Positions 46,157 to 55,264 of a stretch of DNA of 64,000 nucleotides are shown piece by piece (position 1 is the stretch's first letter; each line of letters opens with the position of its first letter). The stretch spans positions 186,001 to 250,000 of the forward strand of contig NZ_JH376616.1 of NCBI RefSeq assembly GCF_000233955.1. Reading direction: 5' to 3'. The translations under genes and the position numbers were made by a program. This DNA comes from Paraprevotella clara YIT 11840 (GTDB lineage Bacteria; Bacteroidota; Bacteroidia; Bacteroidales; Bacteroidaceae). The notes under the pieces were generated by a model that saw only the letters and a program-made list of their open reading frames with translations, made no database searches and had not been told where the DNA came from.

Positions 46157-46187
46157 CAAAGGTACAACCTTTTGGCGATTCTGCAAA
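46157..46187 (-). promoter_or_regulatory. Consensus promoter of the predicted small RNA
   Basis: On the minus strand TTTG (46184-46187), a spacer of 19 bp, then TACCTTTG (46157-46164). Both elements and the spacing fit the Bacteroidetes primary-sigma consensus. Confidence 0.7.
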
Positions 46188-46278
46188 TTTCTTGCTCTAA
46201 AAAACATGTTATATAACATATTTTATCTTTTCAAGAAACATTTTCAATCTTCATGGGAATCGAAAGCAAAGTTTTTTG

Positions 46279-46286
46279 TACCTTTG
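46279..46286 (+). promoter_or_regulatory. -7 box of the DUF2264 gene
   Basis: TACCTTTG, an exact match, 33 bp before the ATG at 46320. Confidence 0.6.
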
Positions 46287-46319
46287 ACCGGACAGAAAAA
46301 CCAATCAAACAAAACCTGA

Positions 46320-48335
46320 ATGAAAAAGCAATATTTAAAAACCGTGATTCTGGCCGCCGCATTGGCAGGGCCGCTCAACGCCATGGGACAAGTCGCCACT
46401 CCGACGCATACTATCCAGCAAACATTTACCATCCCCAGTCCCGACTACAAACTCAGTCCTTACACCGGCATGACGCGTCAAAGCTGGATTGACGCAGCCG
46501 AATACTTGTTAAGCGGGGCCTTCACTTACATCCGCACATTGGACGACCCGATGTATTTCCCCAAACAGCTCGACAAGGCTTATCCTAACAATGAAGGACA
46601 AGTGCCCACGGCCAAACTGGAAGGATTCTGCCGCACGCTGTTCGTAGCCGCTCCCCTGCTCCGGGAAAAGCCGGAACTCACTTTAAACGGGATAAAAGTG
46701 GCGGACTACTACCGCCACCAACTTCTGAACCTCATCCGTCCGGACAGTCCGAGCTTCATCCCTCACCGCAAGGGGGGGCCAAGCCAGATACTGGTGGAAT
46801 TCGGCGCCCTGGCCATATCATTGTCTGTGGCCAAGGACATCCTTTGGGAACCGCTCACACAAGAGCAGAAAGACCAACTGGCCGCCACGATGCTAAGTTA
46901 CGGCAACGGTCCGACCATAGGGTCGAACTGGATGTTCTTCAACGTTTTCGTCATCAGCTTCTTCAAGGAACAAGGTTATGCCGTCAACGACCAACGCATG
47001 AAAGAAAACCTGGAAAAGATTCTCAAGCTCTATCGCGGAGAAGGCTGGTATAACGACGCGCCGGCATACGACTATTACAGCATGTGGGCATTCCAGATGT
47101 ACGGCCCCATTTGGGCGCAAATGTACGGGCACTTCTATCCGGAATATGCCGCGCAGTTCATGAAAAACCAGCATGACTTGGCGGACAATTATCCTTATAT
47201 GTTCAGTGCGGAAGGCAAAATGAACATGTGGGGACGGAGTATCCCTTACCGCTTCGGTGCCGTCGTGCCGCTCGCGTTGTTAGGATATGAAAAAGCCCCG
47301 GACATCAATTACGGATGGATGCGCCGCATCGCTTCCGCCACCCTGCTGCAATTTTTGCAGAACCCCGATTTTCTGGAAGACAATGTGCCGACGCTGGGAT
47401 TCTACGGAACCTTCGCACCGGCTGTGCAGATCTACAGTTGCCGAGGCAGTGTATACTGGTGCGGAAAGGCGTTCCTGAGCCTGCTCCTCCCTGCCGACAA
47501 TCCGTTCTGGACCGCTGTGGAGAATAACGGGCCATGGGAAAAGGAATTCAAAAAAGACCATGTGTACAACAAATTCCAACCCGCAACGAACCTGCTCATC
47601 ACCGACTATCCGAATTGCGGAGGGGCGGAAATGCGTTCGTGGTGCCATGAAACGGTAGCCAACGACTGGCAAAAGTTCCGCAGTTCCGAAAACTATAACA
47701 AGTTGGCCTACCACACGGAATTCCCTTGGATGGCCGATGGGACGAACGGAGAGGTTTCCATGAACTACGCCACTCTGAACGGCAAGAACCAATGGGAGGT
47801 ACTCCGTCTCTACACGTTCCAAAGTTTTGAAAACGGCATCTACCGACGCGATGCCGAACTGGAAACCAACCGTGACATCCGGTACAAACTGGCGGACATC
47901 CCCCTGCCCAACGGTGTCTTGCGGGTAGACAAGGTCGTCACTCCGGCAGCCACCAAAGTCCGTTTGGGACATTACACCTTACCGGAAATCAACGGCAATC
48001 CCGTCGAGGAAGAGAAGTCTTCCAAAGTAAAAGATGCCGTAATACTGCATAACGGGGCATACCGTCTGGCTTTGGTTCCGCTCCAAGGATGGGAAACGGT
48101 TACAGCCAGCTATCCGGAAGGGCTGCATCCGGTGAGCCACAAATGCGGACTCATCATAGCTGAAAGCAACGTGGAAAAGGAAAAGATATTCGTCACCTTG
48201 ATGCTTTGGAAGAAAGGTAAAAAAGGCTTCACGAAGAAAGAACTGTCCCCCGTAAAGGACGTAAAAGTATCTGAAGACCTGAATGCCGTAGACATCACGT
48301 TTGCAGACAAAAGCGTAAAACGGGTCTCTTTCTAA
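46320..48335 (+). CDS. DUF2264-family secreted protein, probable glycoside hydrolase
   Basis: 671 residues with a signal peptide (MKKQYLKTVILAAALAGPLNAMGQ). The body is of the DUF2264 type, expected to fold as an alpha/alpha toroid, with recognisable segments such as GSNWMFFNVFVISFF, WYNDAPAYDYYSMWAF and YSCRGSVYWCGKAFL. The last 180 residues are beta-rich. From memory, related DUF2264 proteins of Bacteroides act on glucuronic acid-containing glycans (CAZy GH154). The substrate here is not shown. It stands alone with its own promoter and a terminator at 48366-48396. Confidence 0.85.
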   Translation: MKKQYLKTVILAAALAGPLNAMGQVATPTHTIQQTFTIPSPDYKLSPYTGMTRQSWIDAAEYLLSGAFTYIRTLDDPMYFPKQLDKAYPNNEGQVPTAKLEGFCRTLFVAAPLLREKPELTLNGIKVADYYRHQLLNLIRPDSPSFIPHRKGGPSQILVEFGALAISLSVAKDILWEPLTQEQKDQLAATMLSYGNGPTIGSNWMFFNVFVISFFKEQGYAVNDQRMKENLEKILKLYRGEGWYNDAPAYDYYSMWAFQMYGPIWAQMYGHFYPEYAAQFMKNQHDLADNYPYMFSAEGKMNMWGRSIPYRFGAVVPLALLGYEKAPDINYGWMRRIASATLLQFLQNPDFLEDNVPTLGFYGTFAPAVQIYSCRGSVYWCGKAFLSLLLPADNPFWTAVENNGPWEKEFKKDHVYNKFQPATNLLITDYPNCGGAEMRSWCHETVANDWQKFRSSENYNKLAYHTEFPWMADGTNGEVSMNYATLNGKNQWEVLRLYTFQSFENGIYRRDAELETNRDIRYKLADIPLPNGVLRVDKVVTPAATKVRLGHYTLPEINGNPVEEEKSSKVKDAVILHNGAYRLALVPLQGWETVTASYPEGLHPVSHKCGLIIAESNVEKEKIFVTLMLWKKGKKGFTKKELSPVKDVKVSEDLNAVDITFADKSVKRVSF

Positions 48336-48365
48336 GACACTCTAAAGACAAGGGCAAAAGCACTT

Positions 48366-48396
48366 CCCGGTCGACTCCAAACCAGTTTCGACCGGG
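48366..48396. terminator. Terminator between DUF2264 gene and SDR gene
   Basis: CCCGGTCGA (48366-48374) and TCGACCGGG (48388-48396) with a 13-nt loop, followed by ATTTTTC. It separates the convergent genes. Confidence 0.8.
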
Positions 48397-48416
48397 ATTT
48401 TTCTTATCCGTAAGAC

Positions 48417-49154
48417 TCAGGCTTTTCCTAATATCGTCGCCACCAACCACTCCGGTGCAATCCGCATCCAAGGGGCAAGAAACGCCCAACGCCGGGTAAT
48501 CACGGCTTTCTTTTTCCGTGCACTTATGGCCCTGTAGATAGCCCTCACCGCCTTTTCCGGCTCATCCACCCAAAACAATTTTTCGGGATGGGAAAGCAAG
48601 GGAGTACGAACGAATCCGGGACGAACATCCGTCACGCAAACCCTCTTGCGGGAAATGCGTGCACGTTGCCGCAACGCTTCCAAATAGTGGATCTGGTAGG
48701 CCTTGGAAGCGGAATAAGCAGGAGCCGGAGCCAAACCACGGATGCCGGCTACCGATGAAATGGCGGCCAAGTGTCCATGTCCTTGTTGCATAAAATACGA
48801 GAAAGCCCAGTCCGCCACTGCCGTCCATCCACGCACGTTGGTATCGACTGTGGGTAACTCCAGTCCGTAATCCAAATCCGGATTCATTCGTCCCACTCCG
48901 GAACACAAGACCAGTAAATCCAAACCTCCCATCTCACCGGCCAAAGCAGACAAATGCACTGCTATTTGGCTGATATCCGTCACATCCGCCTTTAAACAAT
49001 GTACTTCGGAATGACCTTTGGCCACTTCTGCCAGCTTATCTCCACGCCGACCGACGATACCTACCACATGTCCGTCACGAATATAGCGTTCAGCCAACAT
49101 ACGCCCCAAACCGGAAGTTGCCCCTACCACTATAATCTTATTCTGTTGCTTCAT
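48417..49154 (-). CDS. SDR-family oxidoreductase
   Basis: 245 residues, classical short-chain dehydrogenase. The cofactor motif is GATSGLGRMLA at 11-21, then CSGVGRMN, the catalytic Ser in ISSVAG and the YSASKAYQ motif with the Tyr and Lys. The basic residue after the first strand region (VGRRGDKL) suggests NADPH. No pathway neighbour points to a substrate. It is transcribed from TACCTTTG at 49179-49186 on the minus strand. Confidence 0.9.
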   Translation of the reverse strand: MKQQNKIIVVGATSGLGRMLAERYIRDGHVVGIVGRRGDKLAEVAKGHSEVHCLKADVTDISQIAVHLSALAGEMGGLDLLVLCSGVGRMNPDLDYGLELPTVDTNVRGWTAVADWAFSYFMQQGHGHLAAISSVAGIRGLAPAPAYSASKAYQIHYLEALRQRARISRKRVCVTDVRPGFVRTPLLSHPEKLFWVDEPEKAVRAIYRAISARKKKAVITRRWAFLAPWMRIAPEWLVATILGKA

Positions 49155-49178
49155 ACGCCTCCTATTTTTATTTCTCTA

Positions 49179-49301
49179 CAAAGGTAAAGGAAAAACAAGC
49201 TGAAACCATCCGACTGTTTGTATGGAAACAGGGGCTAGGCAAAAGATTAACAGTTTTTATTGGAAAAAACTGCTTAGGTTTGAAATAAAGGCGTAACTTT
49301 G
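49179..49301. promoter_or_regulatory. Divergent -7 boxes of the SDR and DUF3298 genes
   Basis: TACCTTTG on the minus strand (49179-49186) serves the SDR gene, 24 bp before its ATG. TAACTTTG on the plus strand (49294-49301) serves the lipoprotein gene, 31 bp before its ATG. Both are exact matches. Confidence 0.6.
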
Positions 49302-49332
49302 GTTATATAATCATTTATAAAATCAAAGCAAT

Positions 49333-50202
49333 ATGAAAAAGCGTAGTTTATGTTTTAAATACGGCAGCTTTAGTGCTGCTCTTTTAGCTCTTGCCTTGGG
49401 AATGGCTTCCTGCCATCTGGAGAAAAAAAATGGAACAGACCAAAGTCGTGCCATAAAAACGGAAGATATCACATGGGAGGAAAAGCCTTCATCTGAAGGA
49501 TGTAAGTTGGCTGCCGCTTATCCGACGGATAACTCCAGTGTCGTGACACAGAACATACGGGAATGGATGAATGAACAGCTCGGTGGCACCTACACCGGAA
49601 GTTTGGATGACGGTAAGAAACTACTGGAATACTATGGTACAGAACGTGCGGAGCAGGTGAAACGTGACATTGCTGAAATAGGAGAAAACACGGCCATGGA
49701 TGCATCTGCCTATTACGTACAATTCAAAAAGGCGTTTGAAACAGAAAAGTTCATCACATATACCTCTGAAATATATGAATATTCCGGTGGAGCACACGGC
49801 GGAGAAAGTCTGAGCGGCGGTGTATTCCGTAAATCGGACGGTCGTAAATTCGGTTGGGACATGTTCACGGCAAACGGCAAAGAAAAGTTACGCGGCATGA
49901 TAAAGAATGGATTGAAAAGTAAATTCTTCAAAGTAAACAGCGATGAAGAACTTTATGAAAGGCTATTGGATGAGAATGCACGTTATACTTTTCCGCTTCC
50001 GGAGACTGCTCCGGTATGCAGACCCAACGGAGTAGAATTCATCTATCAGCAGTACGAGATTGCTCCATACGCAGCCGGCATTCCCACATGTACTCTCCCG
50101 TATGACTCTTTAGAGAACCTCTTCACGGTGACGATGAAGCCTCTGATAGAAAGTACCACGGACTCTTTGGCCCTCACTTACAACCCGATAGTCAAACGAT
50201 AA
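49333..50202 (+). CDS. DUF3298-domain lipoprotein
   Basis: 289 residues with a lipoprotein signal (ALLALALGMASC, Cys at about residue 27). The mature part resembles the DUF3298/PdaC-like (RsiV) domain, with the motif YEYSGGAHGGES in the middle, where Gly-Gly-Ala-His-Gly-Gly is the signature turn. The C terminus has FIYQQYEIAPYAAG. RsiV relatives bind lysozyme, and a role in envelope stress or peptidoglycan is possible but unproven. No sigma factor lies nearby. Confidence 0.85.
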   Translation: MKKRSLCFKYGSFSAALLALALGMASCHLEKKNGTDQSRAIKTEDITWEEKPSSEGCKLAAAYPTDNSSVVTQNIREWMNEQLGGTYTGSLDDGKKLLEYYGTERAEQVKRDIAEIGENTAMDASAYYVQFKKAFETEKFITYTSEIYEYSGGAHGGESLSGGVFRKSDGRKFGWDMFTANGKEKLRGMIKNGLKSKFFKVNSDEELYERLLDENARYTFPLPETAPVCRPNGVEFIYQQYEIAPYAAGIPTCTLPYDSLENLFTVTMKPLIESTTDSLALTYNPIVKR

Positions 50203-50228
50203 CTCTATACGTTTGGTACAAACTATGA

Positions 50229-50267
50229 CGAAAATCCCTGCGTCCTCTCCGGACGCAGGGATTTTCG
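50229..50267. terminator. Bidirectional terminator, 17-bp arms
   Basis: CGAAAATCCCTGCGTCC (50229-50245) and its complement (50251-50267) around TCTCC. It separates the convergent DUF3298 gene and the GH43 operon. Confidence 0.9.
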
Positions 50268-50279
50268 TTCTATCCATTC

Positions 50280-51857
50280 CTATCGGTAATGGAAATAATC
50301 CACATCCACAAAACCGCTCTCGCTATTATCGTTAAAACAATACATGCCGATACGGTCACCCTTATAATTTCCCCAAGCCATTTGATAGGGCGTTCCGAAA
50401 GGCAAGAAATTATCCCCGTCCAAACTATAAGCATATCGGGATTTACCGTCCAAACCCCACTGGCTACTGAACCAGATATGTTTTGACGGGACTTGCATGC
50501 CTTTCGTTATCTTGCCGTTTTCACGAAATTCCAAATAGCAAATGCCTCCTTCTTTCGTCACACCGATAGCGGAATGCGGTGAAGAAAAATGGCAAAGACC
50601 GGCTTTCTGTCCGTTTTCCATACCGGAAATATCCATTTTCACCACGACCACATTATCCTGCTTTCTGAAAGTCCTTTGTGTAAGCGTATTACCGGCTTTC
50701 AATAATTGATTGGGTTCCAACGGACGATAAGCTTTCAGACGCAACCATCCCGGACGTTCAGTCAAGGAAAAGAACCCCTTCCTCGGTTGGTGGTTCCACT
50801 GCCATTGCGGAGGCAACCGGCTCTCGTCGAAATCATCACTACGCTGAATGTCTAATTTCTCATCCGCTTGAAAAGGCATCGCTCCGGTCCATTTCATCGT
50901 ACCTATATTTGAATCCAAAACCTCTCCCAATATAGGCCAATCGTCAATCCAAGTGACAGGCAAAAGGCTGACAATACGACCACTCCAATCACCCGTGCCA
51001 TGATGCGTCAGAAAGTACCAGTTATTGTCCCTCCCCTGGACTATGCCACCTTGGTTGGGTTCCATCGCTTCCACGGAAGGCAACGCCAATTGCCTTTCTT
51101 CTTTATAAGGTCCCGTCACTTTTTTCGATCGTTTGGCCAAGACATAACGCCCGACACCCGGCTTATGTTCACTGAAAACCAGATAATACCATCCGTTTAC
51201 CTTTATCAATTTGCTGGCCTCTCGGCCGCTTCCTTCATTGATAAGCACAGCCGATTTCCGGTCTATGCTTTTTCCGTCTTCCGACATCTTAAAAAGATAG
51301 GTCTTATAACCGTCTGCAAAATGAGTCCCCGCAAAGTAAGCCTTTCCCTTATCGTCCCAAATTGCGGTACAATCATCCCAACCGGGTTCGGACAAAAGAG
51401 AAGTCAAGGGCTCCCACGGCCCCTCGGGACGTACGGCAGAGGTCATGAAATATCCTTCATCCGGTGTCCCGAAAAAGAGGTAAAAACGACCGTCATGGTA
51501 ACGCAACGTCCCGGCCCATATCCCACGGTTATAACGGTTCATGCGTGTCCAATCCAGCTCTTCACCGATTTGGGTCAAATCTTCGACAGCATTCCCACAG
51601 ATTTCCCAGTTCACCAGATCCTTAGAATGTAAAATCGTCATTCCCGGAGAAAACTGGAACGTAGAAGATATGGCATAATAATCATCCCCGACCCTGATAC
51701 AATCTATATCACTATAGTCTGACGGGATGACCGGATTCATATACGTCCCATCACCTTGGTCTCCCCAACTTTCCCACTTGCCCCACTCTCTTTGCTGCTG
51801 TCCTTTCAGACCAGTACAAAGACAAAGGCTAAAAACGATTGACCATAAATATCTCAT
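50280..51857 (-). CDS. Glycoside hydrolase family 43 enzyme with C-terminal beta-sandwich
   Basis: 525 residues with a signal peptide (MRYLWSIVFSLCLCTGLKG). The five-bladed propeller domain (about 35-320) shows the GH43 start NPVIPSDYSDIDCIRVG with the base Asp, the second Asp near DDCTAIWDDKG and the acid Glu in GSGREASKLIK. A C-terminal lectin-like domain (about 340-525) is of the type common in beta-xylosidases. It likely removes arabinose or xylose from plant glycans outside the cytoplasm. It follows the other GH43 gene by 12 bp in one transcript. Confidence 0.92.
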   Translation of the reverse strand: MRYLWSIVFSLCLCTGLKGQQQREWGKWESWGDQGDGTYMNPVIPSDYSDIDCIRVGDDYYAISSTFQFSPGMTILHSKDLVNWEICGNAVEDLTQIGEELDWTRMNRYNRGIWAGTLRYHDGRFYLFFGTPDEGYFMTSAVRPEGPWEPLTSLLSEPGWDDCTAIWDDKGKAYFAGTHFADGYKTYLFKMSEDGKSIDRKSAVLINEGSGREASKLIKVNGWYYLVFSEHKPGVGRYVLAKRSKKVTGPYKEERQLALPSVEAMEPNQGGIVQGRDNNWYFLTHHGTGDWSGRIVSLLPVTWIDDWPILGEVLDSNIGTMKWTGAMPFQADEKLDIQRSDDFDESRLPPQWQWNHQPRKGFFSLTERPGWLRLKAYRPLEPNQLLKAGNTLTQRTFRKQDNVVVVKMDISGMENGQKAGLCHFSSPHSAIGVTKEGGICYLEFRENGKITKGMQVPSKHIWFSSQWGLDGKSRYAYSLDGDNFLPFGTPYQMAWGNYKGDRIGMYCFNDNSESGFVDVDYFHYR

Positions 51858-51869
51858 TCCTATTCTCGT

Positions 51870-53255
51870 TTAATAAATATTCCATTCCCAAACTCCTGCA
51901 ACACCCTCTGAAATCCTGACTCTCAGGAAACGATATTTCCCCTTCGGTTCATCGACATGCGGAGATTGCATCCGCAAGTCGTCATGTCCTCCGCATTTCC
52001 TCCATGTAGTCCCGTCCACCGAACCTTCAAGTTGATAAGCATGTCCGGCTGTAGGACGTACAAAATAAATTTCACTGCGCCGTATTTTCCGGGTTCTTCC
52101 CAAATCTGCAACAAGCCATTTGTCCTTATCTCCTTCCGCAGCCATCCATCGGGAACCGTTCGCCCCATCCACGGCAAAGGCCGGAACAAAATACTCCGTA
52201 CGACGACACAAATCGTCTTTCATGGGTTCGATAAACAAGGGGGCCGCCGTACTGGATGCATAAACCGTATCAGCCTTAATTTCTTTCCTTCCCTTCACCT
52301 TCCGCAAAGGCCCTACTCCATCCAAACTCAATTTCACCGGACGAATCGTACCGTCTTCATTGAACTCCAAGCGATTTACATAGGTTTGCCGGTTGGTACT
52401 GCGGCGGCCGAACTCCAAGTAAGCAAAATAATAATGGTCTTCATCTGTATTGAAGACACAACCATGTCCCGGCCCGAAGACACCTTGTTCGTAATCTGTA
52501 GTCGACACAATATCCTGCTCCGGGTATTCGTAAGGCCCGAGAGGAGAAACCTTGCTCATCACATAAGCATATTGATACCTCTCATCTCCCCCTATGGTGT
52601 ACAAATAATAATAGATACCTTTCCGTTTGAAGAATATAGGGCCTTCCGAATATTCTTTGCGAGGAGTAGAAATCACATGGACAACGGAGTCCACCGTAAT
52701 CATATCTTTTGCCAGTTTGGCCACATGCCGACGTCCCCAAAACACATAGGCTTGCCCGTCGTCATCTATAAAGACTTCTGCATCGATACCGCCCGGATCT
52801 TCTGTCTGCAACAGGGTAGAAGCCGTATAAGGTTTGTAAAACCGGTCTTCCCCGCGAGCCAATTTAAACGGCCCCTCCGGATGGTCGGCGACTGCCGGAT
52901 ACATATAACCGTTAATCGTAGGGTAAATGTAATACTTTCCATTAGCTTGGACTACTTTACTGGGAGCCCAGTATTTCTCAGTTGCTGCCGACGGGAAATA
53001 TGTCCCGTCGAAACTCCAATGCACGAAATCCTTGGACTTCCATACCACCGGAGGCCCGGACGTTTCCAACCCTCTTCCATATCCGTCCGTCGTGGCATAA
53101 CAATAAAACATACCATCGATTTCCTGTATGCTGGCATCTGCAATCATATCCGGAACCAAAGCATTTCCAAACGGATTCACAACCTGGGCTTCCATAATGG
53201 CAACTACAGAAAAGGCTTGTCCTAAAGCCATTATTCTTTTCCACTTCATTTTCAT
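51870..53255 (-). CDS. Glycoside hydrolase family 43 enzyme with F5/8-type C-terminal domain
   Basis: 461 residues from the ATG at 53255 (MKMKWKRIMALGQAF), which begins the signal peptide. The longer frame to 53333 is excluded by the -7 box at 53281-53288. The propeller has NALVPDMIADASI (base Asp), GGIDAEVFIDDDG (second Asp) and EYSEGPIFFK (acid Glu). The last 140 residues look like a discoidin/F5-8 carbohydrate-binding domain (SRWMAAEGDKDKWLVADLG). It probably acts on arabinose- or xylose-containing side chains. Confidence 0.9.
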   Translation of the reverse strand: MKMKWKRIMALGQAFSVVAIMEAQVVNPFGNALVPDMIADASIQEIDGMFYCYATTDGYGRGLETSGPPVVWKSKDFVHWSFDGTYFPSAATEKYWAPSKVVQANGKYYIYPTINGYMYPAVADHPEGPFKLARGEDRFYKPYTASTLLQTEDPGGIDAEVFIDDDGQAYVFWGRRHVAKLAKDMITVDSVVHVISTPRKEYSEGPIFFKRKGIYYYLYTIGGDERYQYAYVMSKVSPLGPYEYPEQDIVSTTDYEQGVFGPGHGCVFNTDEDHYYFAYLEFGRRSTNRQTYVNRLEFNEDGTIRPVKLSLDGVGPLRKVKGRKEIKADTVYASSTAAPLFIEPMKDDLCRRTEYFVPAFAVDGANGSRWMAAEGDKDKWLVADLGRTRKIRRSEIYFVRPTAGHAYQLEGSVDGTTWRKCGGHDDLRMQSPHVDEPKGKYRFLRVRISEGVAGVWEWNIY

Positions 53256-53280
53256 GATACTATCAATAATATATATGCCG

Positions 53281-53288
53281 CAAAGATA
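53281..53288 (-). promoter_or_regulatory. -7 box of the two-gene GH43 operon
   Basis: TATCTTTG on the minus strand, an exact match, about 26 bp before the ATG at 53255. Confidence 0.55.
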
Positions 53289-53381
53289 TGAAACAGCATT
53301 TATTTCTCTATTGGACTTTATAGCCTTTGACAAGAACTATATCTACCAATTCACATGAAGCGCATGTTCCATAAAGCACAA

Positions 53382-53464
53382 CCATCCTTTGTTTCCCTTC
53401 GCACCATAAACAACCGTTACGGCAAGCCGACTGCAAAAACCACAGTCGCGGAAACAAAGGATGG
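53382..53464. repeat. Inverted repeat with 15-bp perfect arms
   Basis: CCATCCTTTGTTTCC (53382-53396) and its exact complement GGAAACAAAGGATGG (53450-53464) enclose 53 bp. An inner small dyad CGACTG/CAGTCG is also present on the minus strand. It lies 29 bp after the UPF0210 stop codon and could be a terminator, but no T-run follows and the loop is large. Its nature is not known. Confidence 0.6.
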
Positions 53465-53492
53465 CTTCAATTCGTCAAAGTACGAAAACCTG

Positions 53493-54857
53493 TTAATTCT
53501 TAAAACTGTGTATCGGAGCCGGAATACGACCTATCCGGTTCACGAAATCACCGCAACCGAAAGAGTTGACCGGCATCACGGGAGCATAGCCCAAAAGTCC
53601 TCCGAACTCTACCGTATCCCCTACCGTTTTGCCCACTACGGGAATGATGCGCACGGCCGTCGTTTTCTGGTTCACCATGCCTATTGCAGCTTCGTCTGCA
53701 ATGATACCCGAAATCGTCGTGGCGGGCGTATCGCCCGGAATGGCAATCATATCCAACCCGACCGAGCAAACACAAGTCATGGCCTCCAACTTTTCCAAAG
53801 TCAACGCGCCACACTCCACGGCATCAATCATACCTTGGTCTTCACTCACCGGAATAAAGGCTCCGCTCAGCCCTCCCACGTATGATGAAGCCATCACGCC
53901 TCCCTTCTTCACCTGATCGTTCAGCAAAGCCAATGCTGCCGTGGTTCCCGGAGCACCGGCGCGTTCCAAGCCGATTTCTTCCAATATTTCGGCCACGCTG
54001 TCCCCCACGGCCGGAGTCGGGGCCAACGACAAGTCGATGATGCCGAAGGGCACTCCCAAACGCCGCGAAGCTTCTTGCGCCACTAATTGCCCCACACGGG
54101 TGATTTTAAAAGCCGTACGTTTGATTGTCTCACAGAGCACCTCGAAGCTGGCTCCCCTGATTTGGCTCAACGCATGTTTCACCACGCCCGGACCGCTCAC
54201 CCCCACATTGATGATGGCATCCGCCTCGGACACGCCGTGGAAAGCACCGGCCATGAACGGATTATCATCCGGAGCATTGCACAAGACCACCAGTTTAGCA
54301 CAGCCCAAAGAATCCTTGTCTTTCGTACGCTCGGCCGTCTGCAAGATAATCTCGCCCATCAGTCTCACGGCATCCATATTGATACCGGTTTTCGTTGACC
54401 CTACATTCACCGAACTGCAAATGCGTTCCGTTTCTGCCAAAGCCTGAGGTATGGAACGGATGAGCAGTTCGTCGCTATGGGTCATCCCCTTGGACACGAC
54501 AGCCGAATAGCCGCCCAAGAAATTAATACCTACTTCTTTCGCTGCCCGGTCTAAAGCATGAGCCACCTTTACATAATCTTCCGGCGTGCGGCAAGCAGAT
54601 CCTCCCACCAACGAAACAGGCGTAATGGAAACGCGTTTGTTCACTATGGGGATTCCATATTCCTTAGAAATATCCTCTCCGGTTTTCACCAAGTCTTTCG
54701 CCAGACGTGTGATTTTATCATAAATCTTCCGGCAAAGCGCGTCCACATCCGAATCCACGCAATCCAACAAGTTGATACCCATCGTAATGGTACGCACATC
54801 AAGATTCTCCTGCTCGATCATCTTGTTGGTCTCCAACACCTCATATATATTAATCAT
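53493..54857 (-). CDS. PFL family protein of the UPF0210 (DUF711) group
   Basis: 454 residues, conserved and soluble. Segments such as [59 protein letters not shown] and [20 protein letters not shown] define the UPF0210 family, which has a glycyl-radical-enzyme-like barrel but unknown reaction. No glycyl radical loop is visible. It is translated right after a small ACT-domain protein (15 bp apart), the standard pair for this family. Confidence 0.9.
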   Translation of the reverse strand: MINIYEVLETNKMIEQENLDVRTITMGINLLDCVDSDVDALCRKIYDKITRLAKDLVKTGEDISKEYGIPIVNKRVSITPVSLVGGSACRTPEDYVKVAHALDRAAKEVGINFLGGYSAVVSKGMTHSDELLIRSIPQALAETERICSSVNVGSTKTGINMDAVRLMGEIILQTAERTKDKDSLGCAKLVVLCNAPDDNPFMAGAFHGVSEADAIINVGVSGPGVVKHALSQIRGASFEVLCETIKRTAFKITRVGQLVAQEASRRLGVPFGIIDLSLAPTPAVGDSVAEILEEIGLERAGAPGTTAALALLNDQVKKGGVMASSYVGGLSGAFIPVSEDQGMIDAVECGALTLEKLEAMTCVCSVGLDMIAIPGDTPATTISGIIADEAAIGMVNQKTTAVRIIPVVGKTVGDTVEFGGLLGYAPVMPVNSFGCGDFVNRIGRIPAPIHSFKN

Positions 54858-54872
54858 ATCTTAGCCACAGGA

Positions 54873-55145
54873 TTAAATACGATGCATTTTATCAAAAATC
54901 TCTTCGCGTTGGCATTTCACCTGAACACCCATCGACAAACCTATCTCGGCCAACTCGTTCGCCAACACTTCAAAAGGCTTTTCCACCTTAGACAAGTCTG
55001 CTATCATCATCATATTAAAATACTCTTGTACAATGGTTTGGGATATATCCAAAATGTTTGCCTTGTTCTCTGCCAAGTACGTACAAACCTTCGCAATGAT
55101 GCCTACCGCATCCTTTCCTACTACTGTAATAATCGTCTTACTCAT
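54873..55145 (-). CDS. ACT-domain protein (UPF0237 type)
   Basis: 90 residues starting MSKTIITVVGKDAVGIIAKV. The upstream ORF extension to 55196 lies in the leader. A single ACT module fills the protein, similar to the GcvR-like regulatory type. It precedes the UPF0210 gene by 15 bp, and the two almost certainly act together. The ligand is unknown. Its -7 box lies in the loop of the fabI terminator. Confidence 0.92.
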   Translation of the reverse strand: MSKTIITVVGKDAVGIIAKVCTYLAENKANILDISQTIVQEYFNMMMIADLSKVEKPFEVLANELAEIGLSMGVQVKCQREEIFDKMHRI

Positions 55146-55180
55146 AATCTTTAATTCGGGATAATTGCTCCGTAAAAGAA

Positions 55181-55235
55181 ACAGTCTGTTATTCAAAGAC
55201 GCAAATATAAGAAAATTTGCCGAATAACAGACTGT
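55181..55235. terminator. fabI terminator that also contains the ACT gene promoter
   Basis: ACAGTCTGTTATTC (55181-55194) and GAATAACAGACTGT (55222-55235) form 14-bp arms, with a second inner stem GCAAAT/ATTTGC. On the minus strand TTTCTTTT follows closely. The loop holds TATATTTG on the minus strand (55202-55209), an exact -7 box for the ACT/UPF0210 operon. Confidence 0.7.
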
Positions 55236-55264
55236 ATTTCTATCAATAATCTATGCTATACCAC

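Noticed and set aside
51957-53225. A 422-codon open frame opposite the GH43 gene
   Set aside because: The opposite strand encodes a complete GH43 enzyme with catalytic residues and signal peptide. This frame has no recognisable domain.
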